A DNA stretch of 46,879 bases from Gemmatimonadaceae bacterium. GTDB taxonomy: Bacteria; Gemmatimonadota; Gemmatimonadetes; Gemmatimonadales; Gemmatimonadaceae. The DNA lies in the NCBI GenBank assembly GCA_017881465.1, contig JADGQV010000006.1:1-46879 (forward strand). The letters run 5' to 3'. Below the pieces are notes generated by a model. That model did no database searches. It was given only the letters and a program-made list of their open reading frames with translations, and was not told the origin of the DNA. This document shows positions 1 through 8,606 of the stretch, piece by piece. Position 1 is the first letter of the stretch. Each line of letters begins with the position of its first letter. Position numbers and translations under genes: made by a program.

Positions 1-1
1 G

Positions 2-184
2 GGCACAATAATTCGCTCGATGCAGGCCACCGTCACGCTGAGTGGCGGATCCCCGTCGACGTCTTCGCGCCGCGAGGTCATCACTTACAACGGATCAACC
101 ACAGCCACAGTCGTGATAACGCAGGACGGCGTCACGAAGAATTGCACGAAGCCGCTGCCGCACGGCCAGCTGACCTGTCAGTAG
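2..184 (+). CDS. C-terminal end of an exported protein of unknown function (5' partial)
   Basis: Reading from base 2 gives 60 codons open to a TAG at 182-184, with no start inside the window, so this is the tail of a gene that begins upstream. The tail is rich in Thr, Ser and Val and carries two cysteines near the end (NCTKPLPHGQLTC), which could form a disulfide in a beta-rich exported domain. Codon use is like that of the neighbours. I do not recognise the family. Pilin-like or Ig-like surface proteins are possible, but nothing here proves it. The opposite strand also has an open frame, at 95-307, which I consider less likely. Confidence 0.45.
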   Translation, partial: GTIIRSMQATVTLSGGSPSTSSRREVITYNGSTTATVVITQDGVTKNCTKPLPHGQLTCQ

Positions 185-377
185 CAGCAAATACGGGTTC
201 GTTGGCGCACCCAGCGCGAATCCGTAGCGCACCTTCAGTCCGGTCATCACTCGCACGGGGCCGGGCTGCGGGTGTCTTTTCGCCAAGCTTGGTTGATGTA
301 CTCGCAAAGCTTGCTTGACGCACCGATCAGGATCATGTCGTGTACTGCAAGCTCACCTCTCGTTCAGTTCCGGTTCC

Positions 378-728
378 CTAGGCCGATCTCGCCCCGTCAG
401 ACTTCGCGATGCGCTTGGCCCGTTCGCACAGTGCCCGGAGCTCGGGCTGCGAGAGATCTTCCCACTCGGATGGAATCGGAATGAGCCGTCGCTTTTCGTG
501 GAGCGACTCGAAGGTCAGCCAGCCGCCTCCATAGCCCTCGGATAGGGTGATGCGGCGTTGGCTGGTGGTGCGTCAATCCGTCCCGGTCCGACGTTCCGAC
601 CCGCCCCAGGCGAAATACTTCGGACGGCGCCGATCCGCCTCGCTCATCCGCCGCTCCATCTTGGTCGGCTGCGAGTCCCAGACCTGCCAATACGATCCGT
701 CTCTGTCTACGAAAGTCCGATATGACAT
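378..728 (-). pseudogene. Small FVDRDG-type protein broken by an in-frame TGA
   Basis: The minus strand from ATG at 728 reads MSYRTFVDRDGSYWQVWD, preceded by a good ribosome site (GAGG, nine bases before ATG). The same frame continues to a TAG at 380-378 and would give 116 codons. A single TGA at 575-573 interrupts it after residue 51. The part after the stop contains GGWLTFES, EKRRLIPIP and WEDL, which from memory is the usual second half of a short protein common in Gemmatimonadota-like genomes (FVDR.G..W.VWD first, GWL.FE...E.RRL.PIP..W second). Both halves stay in one frame, so this is a point nonsense change in the variable linker, not a frameshift. Function of the family is unknown to me. 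Alternatives are TGA readthrough or a sequence error. Confidence 0.65.
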
Positions 729-852
729 ATCTATTTACCTCGCGCGGCGGCCTCACGCGTCCACTTCTCAGTCGTGCAGGAAAGATGCCACTTTCCGGCA
801 TTTGGGAAATTAACTAACTATATGTTTCTCAAGGGGTTACCCCCTCATGATT

Positions 853-2397
853 CTATCTTCCGAAGCTCGCCAGAGTTTCACTCATGACGTCGATCATGGA
901 CTTGGCCGTCCAGCGGTCCCGGCCATTGTAGAGGAAGGAGAAAGCCAGGACCTCCCCATTTACCGCCGTGACGTACCCGGCCAGCGCAATGACGTCGTTG
1001 GTGGTGCCAGTCTTGGCGTGGAGGTTCCCCTCGGCTGGGGTGTTCCGCATGCGCCGCTTCAGGAGCTCGGAGTCGCCGGCCACCGGGAGCGATGAGTGGA
1101 GCCAGGGACCCCATGGGGCGCGGTGGGCATAGCCCAGGAGTTGGACCTGCGCTCGCGGTGTCACGCGATCGATCGTCGAGAGGCCACTACCGTCGGCAAA
1201 GATGAGGCTGCTGGTGTCCACGCCTATCTTGCTGGAGAAAAACGAATCGAGGACGGCGCTGGCATTCGCCACTGATCCGACCGCGTCCCGCTGCGGACCG
1301 CGCGCCGCGTTCCTGAACAACAATTCGGCGTAGTGGTTGATGCTCTCCCGGTTCATCGCCGCGATCATGCTGGCGAGTGGCGGAGAGAGCAGGCTCGCGA
1401 CCTTGACTCCCGTGGGAGGAGTCTTGCCAAGGCGGATTCCGCCGTCGACTTTGACCCCGCGCGCGATCAGCGCGTTCAAGAACGCGCCCGTAGCGAAGCT
1501 CGCCGGATCTTCGACGATGTAGACGTATCTGCGCGTGCTGGTTCGCGATCCAATCGATCCGTTGGCGACGATCGTACCGTTGCCCTGCTTTCGGAATGAG
1601 AGCCGCGCTCCGCCGCCCGCCACGGTGCGAACGTTGGCAACGAGCGGGATCGCGCTGGTGGAAGGCTCGAGGACGACGGTCGCCGGGTTGCCTGGCGAGG
1701 TTGGCGTCACCGCGACCACGACGACATTCTCATTCAGCGAGAGCGCCGACACCCGCGCGGCGTAGGACGCCTGCAGATAGCGCGCGAGCCATCCCTCCGG
1801 AACCTTCTGGTCGTCGAACCCCGACGCGTCGCCGATGACGCTGCCGGTCACGTGCTTGATGCCCTTTGACGCGACGAGATCGGCGAGACGATTCATCGGA
1901 GCCGATGGACCGCCCGGCAGAAATTTTCCGGAAAGGGCGGGATCGCCATCGCCTCGGATGTAAAGATTCCCGGTGAGCGTTCCATCGGGACCGACCGGCG
2001 CGTCACGCAGCGCGTCAGTGCTGAACTGGTAGGTCGGCCCAAACCGCTCGAACGCGATCGCGCTCGTCATCAACTTCATCGTCGATGCGGGAAGCATCTG
2101 CTCGCCAGCGTTGTAGGCGTACAGCGTGTCGCTGCGAGTGAGCGACACCACCATGACGCCCCACATTCCGCTGCGAGTGCGTCCAGTGAGTCCGCCGAGC
2201 GTCGCGGCCAGGTCGGCAGCGCTGTGCGGCGTGCCGTAGCGGACGACGGGAACGGCGGGCGGTTTGTTACGGCTGGGCCGCCGTACCCGGCGTCGGGTGG
2301 TAGTTGTCTTTTTGGTCTGTGACTCGAGGATGGTTGGAGCGGCGCCGAAGACGGTGAGCGCCACCAGAATCGCTATTCGAATTTTACGAGAGAACAT
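853..2397 (-). CDS. dacB: D-alanyl-D-alanine carboxypeptidase/endopeptidase (PBP4, peptidase S13)
   Basis: Periplasmic serine peptidase that trims peptidoglycan stem peptides and cleaves cross-links. The three active-site motifs of penicillin-binding proteins are present: SxxK as STMK at about residues 105-108, SxN as SIN at about 352, and KTG at about 462 (HAKTGTTND). About 514 residues is normal for the S13 family. The N-terminus MFSRKIRIAILVALTVFGAA looks like a signal peptide, followed by a Thr/Arg-rich linker. I chose ATG at 2397 because it starts that signal peptide. An in-frame TTG at 2427 would add ten residues, and neither start has a clear Shine-Dalgarno site. The gene is monocistronic and divergent from the membrane protein at 2589. 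Confidence 0.93.
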   Translation of the reverse strand: MFSRKIRIAILVALTVFGAAPTILESQTKKTTTTRRRVRRPSRNKPPAVPVVRYGTPHSAADLAATLGGLTGRTRSGMWGVMVVSLTRSDTLYAYNAGEQMLPASTMKLMTSAIAFERFGPTYQFSTDALRDAPVGPDGTLTGNLYIRGDGDPALSGKFLPGGPSAPMNRLADLVASKGIKHVTGSVIGDASGFDDQKVPEGWLARYLQASYAARVSALSLNENVVVVAVTPTSPGNPATVVLEPSTSAIPLVANVRTVAGGGARLSFRKQGNGTIVANGSIGSRTSTRRYVYIVEDPASFATGAFLNALIARGVKVDGGIRLGKTPPTGVKVASLLSPPLASMIAAMNRESINHYAELLFRNAARGPQRDAVGSVANASAVLDSFFSSKIGVDTSSLIFADGSGLSTIDRVTPRAQVQLLGYAHRAPWGPWLHSSLPVAGDSELLKRRMRNTPAEGNLHAKTGTTNDVIALAGYVTAVNGEVLAFSFLYNGRDRWTAKSMIDVMSETLASFGR

Positions 2398-2588
2398 CGT
2401 CAGCCGTTGAGCGTTTGGAAAATTCAATTGCGGAACAATGGGAACGGACGGACATCAAGTGGCGAGAACGGTGCCAGAGTCGCGACGCGCGCTCTCTTCT
2501 GACGAGCAGTAGCGTCGCTTGGAATATACCCGGCGGTCGCGTATTTTCCCCGAGCGACACTTGCCCCCAACCGCAGCAGAGGACACCG

Positions 2589-3092
2589 ATGGCTGAGCGG
2601 CCGCACAATTTTCTGCGCGAAGGTGTGATCACCGGTTTCATCGGCGCGACGGCGATCGCAATCTGGTTCCTCGTCGTCGACACCATTGGGGGACGTCCCT
2701 TCTATACTCCGATATTCCTCGGCAAGGGCGTCGTCAGCGTGCTGGGAAAGAACATGATAGGCGACACCGCGTTCACGCAGGTGCTGGGCTACACGATCTT
2801 CCACTACGTGGCGTTTTTCATCGTGGGAATCGTTCTGACCGTGATCGTGCATCAGGCCGAGCGCACGCCGGGAATACTGGCCGGCCTGCTGGTGGCGATC
2901 GTGATGATGTCGCTGGGCTTCTACATGATCGCGGCGGCTTTTGCGCAATCCGCGCTCGGCCAGATCGCGTGGGTTCAGATCTTCGTCGCCAATCTTCTGG
3001 CCGCGGGGCTGATGCTCGGTTATTTGTGGCGCAAGCACCCGAAGCTGGAACGGCAGCTGAAGCAGGCGCTCGAAGGAACCGACGACGATTAG
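2589..3092 (+). CDS. Small multi-pass membrane protein, unknown function
   Basis: 167 residues with about four hydrophobic helices and a basic, soluble C-terminus (RKHPKLERQLKQ). The start is ATG 2589, with AGAGGA six bases upstream. The frame stays open upstream to a TTG at 2415, but that extension has no ribosome site and looks non-coding. It ends convergently with ctaG: the two stop codons share bases 3090-3091 and the genes overlap by four bases. I recognise no domain. Its position against the oxidase operon suggests, but does not show, a link with respiratory membrane biogenesis. Confidence 0.8.
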   Translation: MAERPHNFLREGVITGFIGATAIAIWFLVVDTIGGRPFYTPIFLGKGVVSVLGKNMIGDTAFTQVLGYTIFHYVAFFIVGIVLTVIVHQAERTPGILAGLLVAIVMMSLGFYMIAAAFAQSALGQIAWVQIFVANLLAAGLMLGYLWRKHPKLERQLKQALEGTDDD

Positions 3093-3922
3093 GCGGTCGA
3101 CGGCTTCCAGTCTACCTGTGCGCCCACGGTCGAGTCTTCGCCGCGGGCGTTCCATTTGAAGAACACCACTGTCATGATGATGATGAAGATGATCCCGCCC
3201 GGGATCCACATGATGAGCGCGCCAAGAAGCTGATCCTCGAGCGGAGAAAGTGGCAGCACGCGCGGGGCCGCGCTGTATGCGGGATAGAGCACGTGGTCGG
3301 CCATCGCGATGTAGACAGCGACGATCGACATCGGGATGCTCATCAGGAAGGTGTAAAGCATCTGCCCCGGATACGCGAGCCGCGGAAGCTCCGGAAGCTG
3401 GCTCATGAGCGGCCACCACATCAGCACCGCGGCCGCCATGAACATCAAGTGCTCGAGGATGTGCAGATTGTGATTCGCCATCGCGGCGTTGTAGAACTGC
3501 GGCAGATGCCAGACCGCGATCACTAGGTTGAAGACGACGAAGCAGATGGGCGCTTTCGTGAAAAATCGCGCGATCGGTGCAATGAAGCCAGTCGCGAGTG
3601 GTCGCCGAATCATCCAACCCGGTACTCCCGCGAGCAGAAGCGGCGGCACGACCAGCGTGATCAGAAGATGCTGCACCATGTGCGCGCTGAAGAGATAATC
3701 ATCGCTCAGATCGTGTATCGGACCATTGAGCGAGGCGAACAACAGCAGCAGGCCGGAAAAGAAAAACATCTTCTGAGAGCGGGTGGGTTCTTGCCGGAGT
3801 CGTCTGGAAGCCCAGATGTAGAGTGCGCCGAGCGCTGCGATGCCGACGGCGGTACTCGGGTGAACCGACCATCGCCACCAGCTGAGATTGGCGATGGGAT
3901 GCAGCAGCGCCAGAAACAACAT
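3089..3922 (-). CDS. ctaG: Cytochrome c oxidase assembly factor CtaG (caa3 type)
   Basis: 277-residue multi-pass membrane protein of the caa3_CtaG family, needed for copper insertion and maturation of caa3 oxidases. Typical features are the motif SAHMVQHLLITLVVPPLLLAG in helix 3, the GxPxW that follows, and a second histidine-rich stretch (HNLHILEHLMFMAAA). These histidines and methionines are the likely copper-binding face. It is the last gene of the oxidase operon and starts one base after the stop of the subunit IV gene, so translational coupling is likely. This family is unrelated to the periplasmic Cox11-type protein that is also called CtaG. Confidence 0.9.
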   Translation of the reverse strand: MLFLALLHPIANLSWWRWSVHPSTAVGIAALGALYIWASRRLRQEPTRSQKMFFFSGLLLLFASLNGPIHDLSDDYLFSAHMVQHLLITLVVPPLLLAGVPGWMIRRPLATGFIAPIARFFTKAPICFVVFNLVIAVWHLPQFYNAAMANHNLHILEHLMFMAAAVLMWWPLMSQLPELPRLAYPGQMLYTFLMSIPMSIVAVYIAMADHVLYPAYSAAPRVLPLSPLEDQLLGALIMWIPGGIIFIIIMTVVFFKWNARGEDSTVGAQVDWKPSTA

Positions 3923-3923
3923 G

Positions 3924-4298
3924 CTACATGATCTTGATGAAGAGATGTCCGAAGAGGAACATCAACCCGATCAGTGTGATGGCCGCCACCAGGAGCGGGC
4001 CGGTAAAGAGCACCCGGAAAATCCTATGGTCGTATTTGAGGTGCATGTAGAACATCACGACGATCGCGAACTTGAGTCCCGACAGAAAAAGAAGCGTGGG
4101 AACGAACCCCCGTGAGCCGACGAAGGAAGGAAGGTAGTAGGCCCAGACCTCACCGACCGTGATCAGCGAGAGGATGAGGGCGACCTTCCAGTAAGTGGAC
4201 CAGGTCGGATGGGCGTGCTCTTCTTCCCTGCGCGGCGCGTGTGCGAGCGCTTCGGCCGAATCCGGGAGATTGGTCATGCTGGCGTGAGAGTCCATCAT
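3924..4298 (-). CDS. Cytochrome c oxidase subunit IV family protein
   Basis: 124 residues with a hydrophilic, His/Glu-rich N-terminus (about 35 residues) followed by three transmembrane helices. The second helix carries KFAIVVMFYMHLKYD, the signature of prokaryotic subunit IV (COX4_pro). This small subunit stabilises the heme-copper oxidase core and has no redox centre. It lies nine bases after coxC and one base before ctaG. The start ATG at 4298 is immediately followed by a second ATG (4295), and either may be used. Confidence 0.9.
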   Translation of the reverse strand: MMDSHASMTNLPDSAEALAHAPRREEEHAHPTWSTYWKVALILSLITVGEVWAYYLPSFVGSRGFVPTLLFLSGLKFAIVVMFYMHLKYDHRIFRVLFTGPLLVAAITLIGLMFLFGHLFIKIM

Positions 4299-4307
4299 TC
4301 CTGCCGG

Positions 4308-4982
4308 TTACCTGATGAGATAAACGAGAGTGAAAATCACGATCCAGATTACGTCGACGAAGTGCCAGTACAGCGCGGCAATGTCCACGAGCAGTGAATC
4401 ACGCGGGCCCAGGCCTCGCCGGTAATCGATTGCGAGCAGCGTGACCAGCCAAATCACGCCCGCGGTCACGTGCGCGCCGTGGAAGCCGGTGAGCGTGAAG
4501 AAGGAAGAGCCGAACAGGTTCGTCCGAATCGACAGCCCTTCATGGACGAACGATGTGAACTCGAACGCCTGGAATCCGAGAAAAGTCGCGCCGGCGATCG
4601 CCGTCATCCAGAGCCACAGCCTGGACGAGCCGAGTATTCGCTCCCCCCGGGTGTGCTTTGGCTTCTCCTTGTTCTGAACGGCGGCCAGAGCCAGCACCAT
4701 GAACAGCGATGACATGAGTAGCACGAATGTCGAAGCCGAGGTCACCGGAATGTTGAGGATCGGCTTGAAGACGTGTCCGGTGGCGGGATCCGTCCACGTT
4801 TCGTGCGGGAACGGTCCGACGATGCTCCGTCCCTTGTAAATCAGATATGTCGATATCAACGAGACGAAGAGCATGCACTCTGAGCCGATGAAGGCCCAGA
4901 TAGCAACCTTGCGGCTGTCGAGACCCAGCGTCGTGTAGTGGTGTGGTGCGGGCGCGCTCACGTGCGTGGCGGGTGCGGTCAT
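4308..4982 (-). CDS. coxC: Cytochrome c oxidase subunit III
   Basis: 224 residues, with five predicted helices. It has the five-helix bacterial form, lacking the first two helices of the mitochondrial subunit. Recognisable subunit III motifs are GSECMLFVSLISTYL in the first helix, FLGFQAFEF, and FTLTGFHGAHVTAGVIWL, with the conserved His in HGAHV. It sits in the inner membrane beside subunit I, where it stabilises the proton uptake path. It begins three bases after the ctaD stop codon, consistent with one polycistronic message in the order coxB-ctaD-coxC-cox4-ctaG. Confidence 0.94.
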   Translation of the reverse strand: MTAPATHVSAPAPHHYTTLGLDSRKVAIWAFIGSECMLFVSLISTYLIYKGRSIVGPFPHETWTDPATGHVFKPILNIPVTSASTFVLLMSSLFMVLALAAVQNKEKPKHTRGERILGSSRLWLWMTAIAGATFLGFQAFEFTSFVHEGLSIRTNLFGSSFFTLTGFHGAHVTAGVIWLVTLLAIDYRRGLGPRDSLLVDIAALYWHFVDVIWIVIFTLVYLIR

Positions 4983-4985
4983 TGT

Positions 4986-6839
4986 CTAGTCGTGCTCCGG
5001 CTCGAGCGGGCTCAGGAGCCAGCTGTAGAGAGAAAAGATCATTAATGCCGCGCCGACGCCGATGAGAGCGCGCGCGAAGATGAGTCCGCAGAACATGGTC
5101 ACCAGGCCCAGCGCCACGAGGAGCGGCTTGATGGTGCTGTACGGCATCACAATCCCGAGATCAGCCGAAGTCTTGCCTTCCTGCGAGTTGATGCGCGCGC
5201 ACTCGTAGTCGACTTCCTTCCCTTCCCAGAGCGGATACCTGCTCGTCACGGTTGGGATCTTCGCGAAGTTGTACTCGGGCGGAGGGCTCGGAATCGTCCA
5301 CTCGAGCGTTCCAGCGCCCCAGGGATTCGAGCCGGCGATCTCGCCGCGCTTTCTGCTCACGAAGAAATTGTAGATGAAAACGAGCATCGCGATGGGGAAG
5401 ATCATCGCCCCCGCGGTGGACATCGCGTTGAAGAGATCCCAGCCCTGACCGGCGTCGTAAGTGTAGATGCGGCGCGGCATGCCGAGCATTCCCGAGAAGT
5501 GCATCGGGAAGAAGGTGAGGTTCATGGCGACGACGGTGAGCCAGAAATGAATCTTGCCCAGCTTCTCGTCCATCAGCCGGCCGGTGATCTTGGGAAAGTA
5601 GTGGTAGATGCCGCCGAAGATCCCCATGATCGAGCCGCCGAACAGCACGTAGTGAAAGTGTGCGACGATGAAATACGTATCCGTCTGCTGGAGATCGGCC
5701 GGCGGGGACGCGTGCATGATCCCCGAGATTCCGCCAATCGTGAACAGGGCGACGAGACCGATTCCGAACAGCATCGCGGTCGTGTAGCGGATGGAGCCCT
5801 GCGCCATCGTCGCGATCCAGTTGAAGATCTTCACTCCGGTCGGGATCGCGATGAGCATCGTGGTCAAGCCGAAGAACGTGTCGGCGATCGGACCCAGTCC
5901 GACGGCAAACATGTGGTGCGCCCAGACGCCGAACCCAAGGACCGCGATCAGAATTCCGGAGTAGACCATGACCGGATACCCGAAGAGCGGCTTCTTTGAG
6001 TACGTCGGCAGCACTTCGGAGACCAGTCCGAATGCCGGAAGGACCAGGATGTAGACCTCCGGGTGCCCGAAAATCCAGAATAGATGCTGCCAGAGCAGTG
6101 GATCGGCGCCCGCGCTCACCGTGTTGTAGAAGTTCGTTCCGAAGAAGCGGTCGAACAGCAGGAACACCAGCGCGATCGTGACGACGGGGAACGCCAGCAC
6201 CAGCAGCACCTGAACGATGAACGCCATCCAGGTGAACATCGGCATCCGCATGAGCGTCATGCCGGGCGCGCGGAGATTGATTATCGTCGTCAGGAAGTTG
6301 AACGCCGCAGCGAGCGACGATACACCGAGGATCAGGAGGCCGATCACCCAGAAGTCGATGTTAATTCCCGGCGAGTACGCTCTGGTCGTCAGCGGTGCGT
6401 AGCCGAACCAGCCATCGTTTGGCGCGACTGCAAACAAAATCGGAATGGTGATGAAGATTCCGCCGAACAGATAGACCCAGTAGCTGAAGGCATTGAGGCG
6501 CGGGAAGGCCACGTCGCGCGCGCCGATCTGGAGCGGAATGAGGAAATTGAAGAACGCTGCCGAGAGCGGCATGATCGCGAGGAAGATCATGGTCGTCCCG
6601 TGCATCGTGAAGAGCTGGTTGTAGAACTCGGCCGACACGAGGTGCTGATTCGGAGCACCGAGCTGCGCGCGGATGATGATCGCCTCCACCCCGCCGAACA
6701 TGAAGAAGAAGAGCGCGGTGTAGAGGTACAGAACGCCGATGCGCTTGTGGTCTACGGTGCTGAGCCAGCTCCAAAGCCCTGAGTGCTCTCCGTAGGCATC
6801 AGGGGAATGTTTCGGGGCCGGGCGTGCAGTGGTTGCCAA
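4986..6839 (-). CDS. ctaD: Cytochrome c oxidase subunit I
   Basis: 617-residue catalytic subunit of a heme-copper oxidase, which reduces O2 to water and pumps protons. Visible ligands are His80 (TMHGTTM) for the low-spin heme; His259 and Tyr263 in GHPEVYILVLP, the His-Tyr pair at CuB; the His-His pair at 308-309 (WAHHMF); and HFHYVLFGG near 394-400 for the low- and high-spin hemes. The GHPEVY pattern with the conserved Tyr fits A-type oxidases. The start is TTG at 6839: GGAG lies seven bases upstream, and the N-terminus (STVDHKRIGVLYLY after about 27 residues) matches normal CtaD. It starts 13 bases after coxB stops. Confidence 0.96.
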   Translation of the reverse strand: MATTARPAPKHSPDAYGEHSGLWSWLSTVDHKRIGVLYLYTALFFFMFGGVEAIIIRAQLGAPNQHLVSAEFYNQLFTMHGTTMIFLAIMPLSAAFFNFLIPLQIGARDVAFPRLNAFSYWVYLFGGIFITIPILFAVAPNDGWFGYAPLTTRAYSPGINIDFWVIGLLILGVSSLAAAFNFLTTIINLRAPGMTLMRMPMFTWMAFIVQVLLVLAFPVVTIALVFLLFDRFFGTNFYNTVSAGADPLLWQHLFWIFGHPEVYILVLPAFGLVSEVLPTYSKKPLFGYPVMVYSGILIAVLGFGVWAHHMFAVGLGPIADTFFGLTTMLIAIPTGVKIFNWIATMAQGSIRYTTAMLFGIGLVALFTIGGISGIMHASPPADLQQTDTYFIVAHFHYVLFGGSIMGIFGGIYHYFPKITGRLMDEKLGKIHFWLTVVAMNLTFFPMHFSGMLGMPRRIYTYDAGQGWDLFNAMSTAGAMIFPIAMLVFIYNFFVSRKRGEIAGSNPWGAGTLEWTIPSPPPEYNFAKIPTVTSRYPLWEGKEVDYECARINSQEGKTSADLGIVMPYSTIKPLLVALGLVTMFCGLIFARALIGVGAALMIFSLYSWLLSPLEPEHD

Positions 6840-6852
6840 GTCTTGTCTCCGG

Positions 6853-8286
6853 TTACTTCAGTGCGGTTAGGTAAGCGACAATGTCGGCGATCTGCTGATC
6901 GGTGAGGCCGCCGGTTGCTGACGTGACTTTCGTTTTGAGAACAGGATCGTATTCATCGAGGCCGAGCGTCGGCATGATGACTTCAGGCTTCATTGCGCGG
7001 GCGTTCTTGATCCAGAGCGCCAGATACGCGGCGGTATTCGGGAAACGACCCGCCGCGATCGTGAGTCGTGATCCGACGTGGGTCAGGTTTGGGCCTGTCG
7101 TGCCCATCGCCATCGGATTGCCGGCGATCGAATGACAACCGATGCACGGGGAGCTTGTGAAGGTCTTCAACCCACGGTGCGCATTCCCGGTGAGCCCCGG
7201 CGTGAACTTGAGCCCTGGCGGTATCGGCGAGTGCGGAATTGCGTAGTCAGGAACTTGCTCGTGCGGAAAGATGTAACCGGGCTGCGCCGACCCGGCAGGC
7301 GCAGCGGCTACCGATGACTGGGCGGCTCCGAGGCGCGCTCCCGGATTCGCTTCAGGATTCTGAGAGCGCGGAATCGCCGGCTGAGTGCCCCCGACTGCAC
7401 CTGTGCCCGAGCTTTGCTGCGCGATGGCGTGCGCGGCAGCCTGCGCGGCTTGCGTCGCTGAATTCGACCCGTCCGGTGTCGTCACACCCGGCCCCTCGAG
7501 TGGGGGCGGAATGGGACCTGTCGTCGGCGCCGTGGGACCAACTGCTCCAAACTTTGCTGGCATTTTCTGTCCCGCCACCCACGACTCGAACTGTTGCGGC
7601 GTCACCGTGAAAACCCTGAAGCGCATGTTGGCGTGCGATGCGCCACAGTACTCTGCACAGAATCCGTTCCACACGTTGCTGGCGATAGAAGTGTCGGGTG
7701 TGTACCAGATGTAATTCGTGCGATTTGTCACGACGTCGCGCTTTCCGCCGAGCTCCGGCGCCCAGAACGAGTGAATCACGTCTGCCGAGCGCAGCCTGAA
7801 ATTCACCGTGCGTCCGACCGGGAGGTAGATCTCGTTCGCGGTCGTCACGCCGTAGTCGGGGTACCTGAACTCCCACCACCACTGGTGTCCCGTCACATCG
7901 ATGTTCAGCGAGCCGGGCGCGGCCTGCGCCTGGCTGATGAAGATCGTCCTGACCGTCGGAACGGCGATGAACACCAGGATCACCGCCGGGATCAGCGTCC
8001 ACGCGATCTCGAGCTTGGTGCTGCCGTGGGTCTGCGGCGGCGGGCCCTGGTTCTCTCTCTTCCGGTATTTGATGACGACGAAGACGAGCACGACCTCGAC
8101 CAACACGAAGACAATCGTGCCGAAGAGAAGCAGGCGATCCCAGAGGAAATCGATCTCGCGTCCGAGATCCGTGTGCGGGTCGAGCGTGGAGTTGGGATGC
8201 GCTTCGTTGCAGGAAACGGCCGCCACGGCGAGCGCGGCGACAAATGCATAGGATGCAAGCCGCCGGAAGCGGTCAGAACCTTTCAT
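6853..8286 (-). CDS. coxB: Cytochrome c oxidase subunit II fused to cytochrome c (caa3 type)
   Basis: 477 residues in three parts. First comes a lipoprotein signal (lipobox AVSC, Cys26) with two transmembrane helices, about 45-75 and 92-118. Next is a periplasmic cupredoxin domain with the full CuA site: His172, Cys210, Glu212, Cys214, His218, Met221 (GFCAEYCGASHANM). After an Ala/Pro/Gln-rich linker (about 240-350) comes a class I cytochrome c domain with the heme site CIGCH (381-385) and likely axial Met438 (IMPTLG). The aromatic run GHQWWWEF is the electron entry patch. It is the first gene of the oxidase operon. The fused cytochrome replaces a separate electron donor, defining the caa3 type. 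Confidence 0.96.
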   Translation of the reverse strand: MKGSDRFRRLASYAFVAALAVAAVSCNEAHPNSTLDPHTDLGREIDFLWDRLLLFGTIVFVLVEVVLVFVVIKYRKRENQGPPPQTHGSTKLEIAWTLIPAVILVFIAVPTVRTIFISQAQAAPGSLNIDVTGHQWWWEFRYPDYGVTTANEIYLPVGRTVNFRLRSADVIHSFWAPELGGKRDVVTNRTNYIWYTPDTSIASNVWNGFCAEYCGASHANMRFRVFTVTPQQFESWVAGQKMPAKFGAVGPTAPTTGPIPPPLEGPGVTTPDGSNSATQAAQAAAHAIAQQSSGTGAVGGTQPAIPRSQNPEANPGARLGAAQSSVAAAPAGSAQPGYIFPHEQVPDYAIPHSPIPPGLKFTPGLTGNAHRGLKTFTSSPCIGCHSIAGNPMAMGTTGPNLTHVGSRLTIAAGRFPNTAAYLALWIKNARAMKPEVIMPTLGLDEYDPVLKTKVTSATGGLTDQQIADIVAYLTALK

Positions 8287-8606
8287 GCGAAGGAAATCCT
8301 GTTCTCGTCGAGTTAGGAGCGTTTCACCTTCGCTGGGTGAAACACTTACGGAATTTTTCAGGCTGCAGGAGGTAGAAACTAACCTTCAAGGGTCCGTTGC
8401 GGGAGTTGCCTTGGCGCCGTCATCGCCTCAGGGTTGAGCAAACGGTCAAGCTGGTCGCGCGGCCGCCTCCTTCACTGTCGCGAGCGCGACGACTAGTGTA
8501 GGAAACTCATGCAGCTCGATGCCGCTGATCGCGAAATTTTCGATCGCGCGGAGCGTCGGCCGCTTCGAGGCGGAGCCTTCTCAGCTTCGACGGAGGGGGA
8601 GATTTC
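8287..8606. other. 320-base divergent intergenic region between coxB and the asparaginase gene
   Basis: This region must hold the promoters for the cox operon (minus) and the hydrolase pair (plus). I see a hairpin or operator at 8321-8343 (listed separately) and an ATG-started 45-codon frame at 8509-8646 with AGGA six bases upstream. That frame overlaps the start of the next gene and has no recognisable product, so I do not call it a gene. A short inverted repeat GATCG/CGATC surrounds an AT-rich centre near 8528-8546. No convincing -35/-10 pair stands out on either strand. Confidence 0.5.
8321..8343 (-). promoter_or_regulatory. Inverted repeat in the coxB leader
   Basis: GTTTCACC and GGTGAAAC form perfect 8-base arms around a 7-base centre. 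The element ends 35 bases before the coxB ATG (8286), so it lies in the probable 5' untranslated region of the oxidase operon. It could act as an RNA hairpin or as the operator of a dimeric regulator. There is no U-tract, so it is not an intrinsic terminator. Confidence 0.4.

Noticed and set aside
95-307. Minus-strand frame containing MTGLKVRYGFALGAPTNPY
   Set aside because: It looks slightly like an outer-membrane strand, but it is short, lacks a start signal and overlaps the more plausible plus-strand gene end.
828-846. Short GGGG-TAA-CCCC hairpin after dacB
   Set aside because: Only four to five pairs and no T-run afterwards, too weak to call a terminator.
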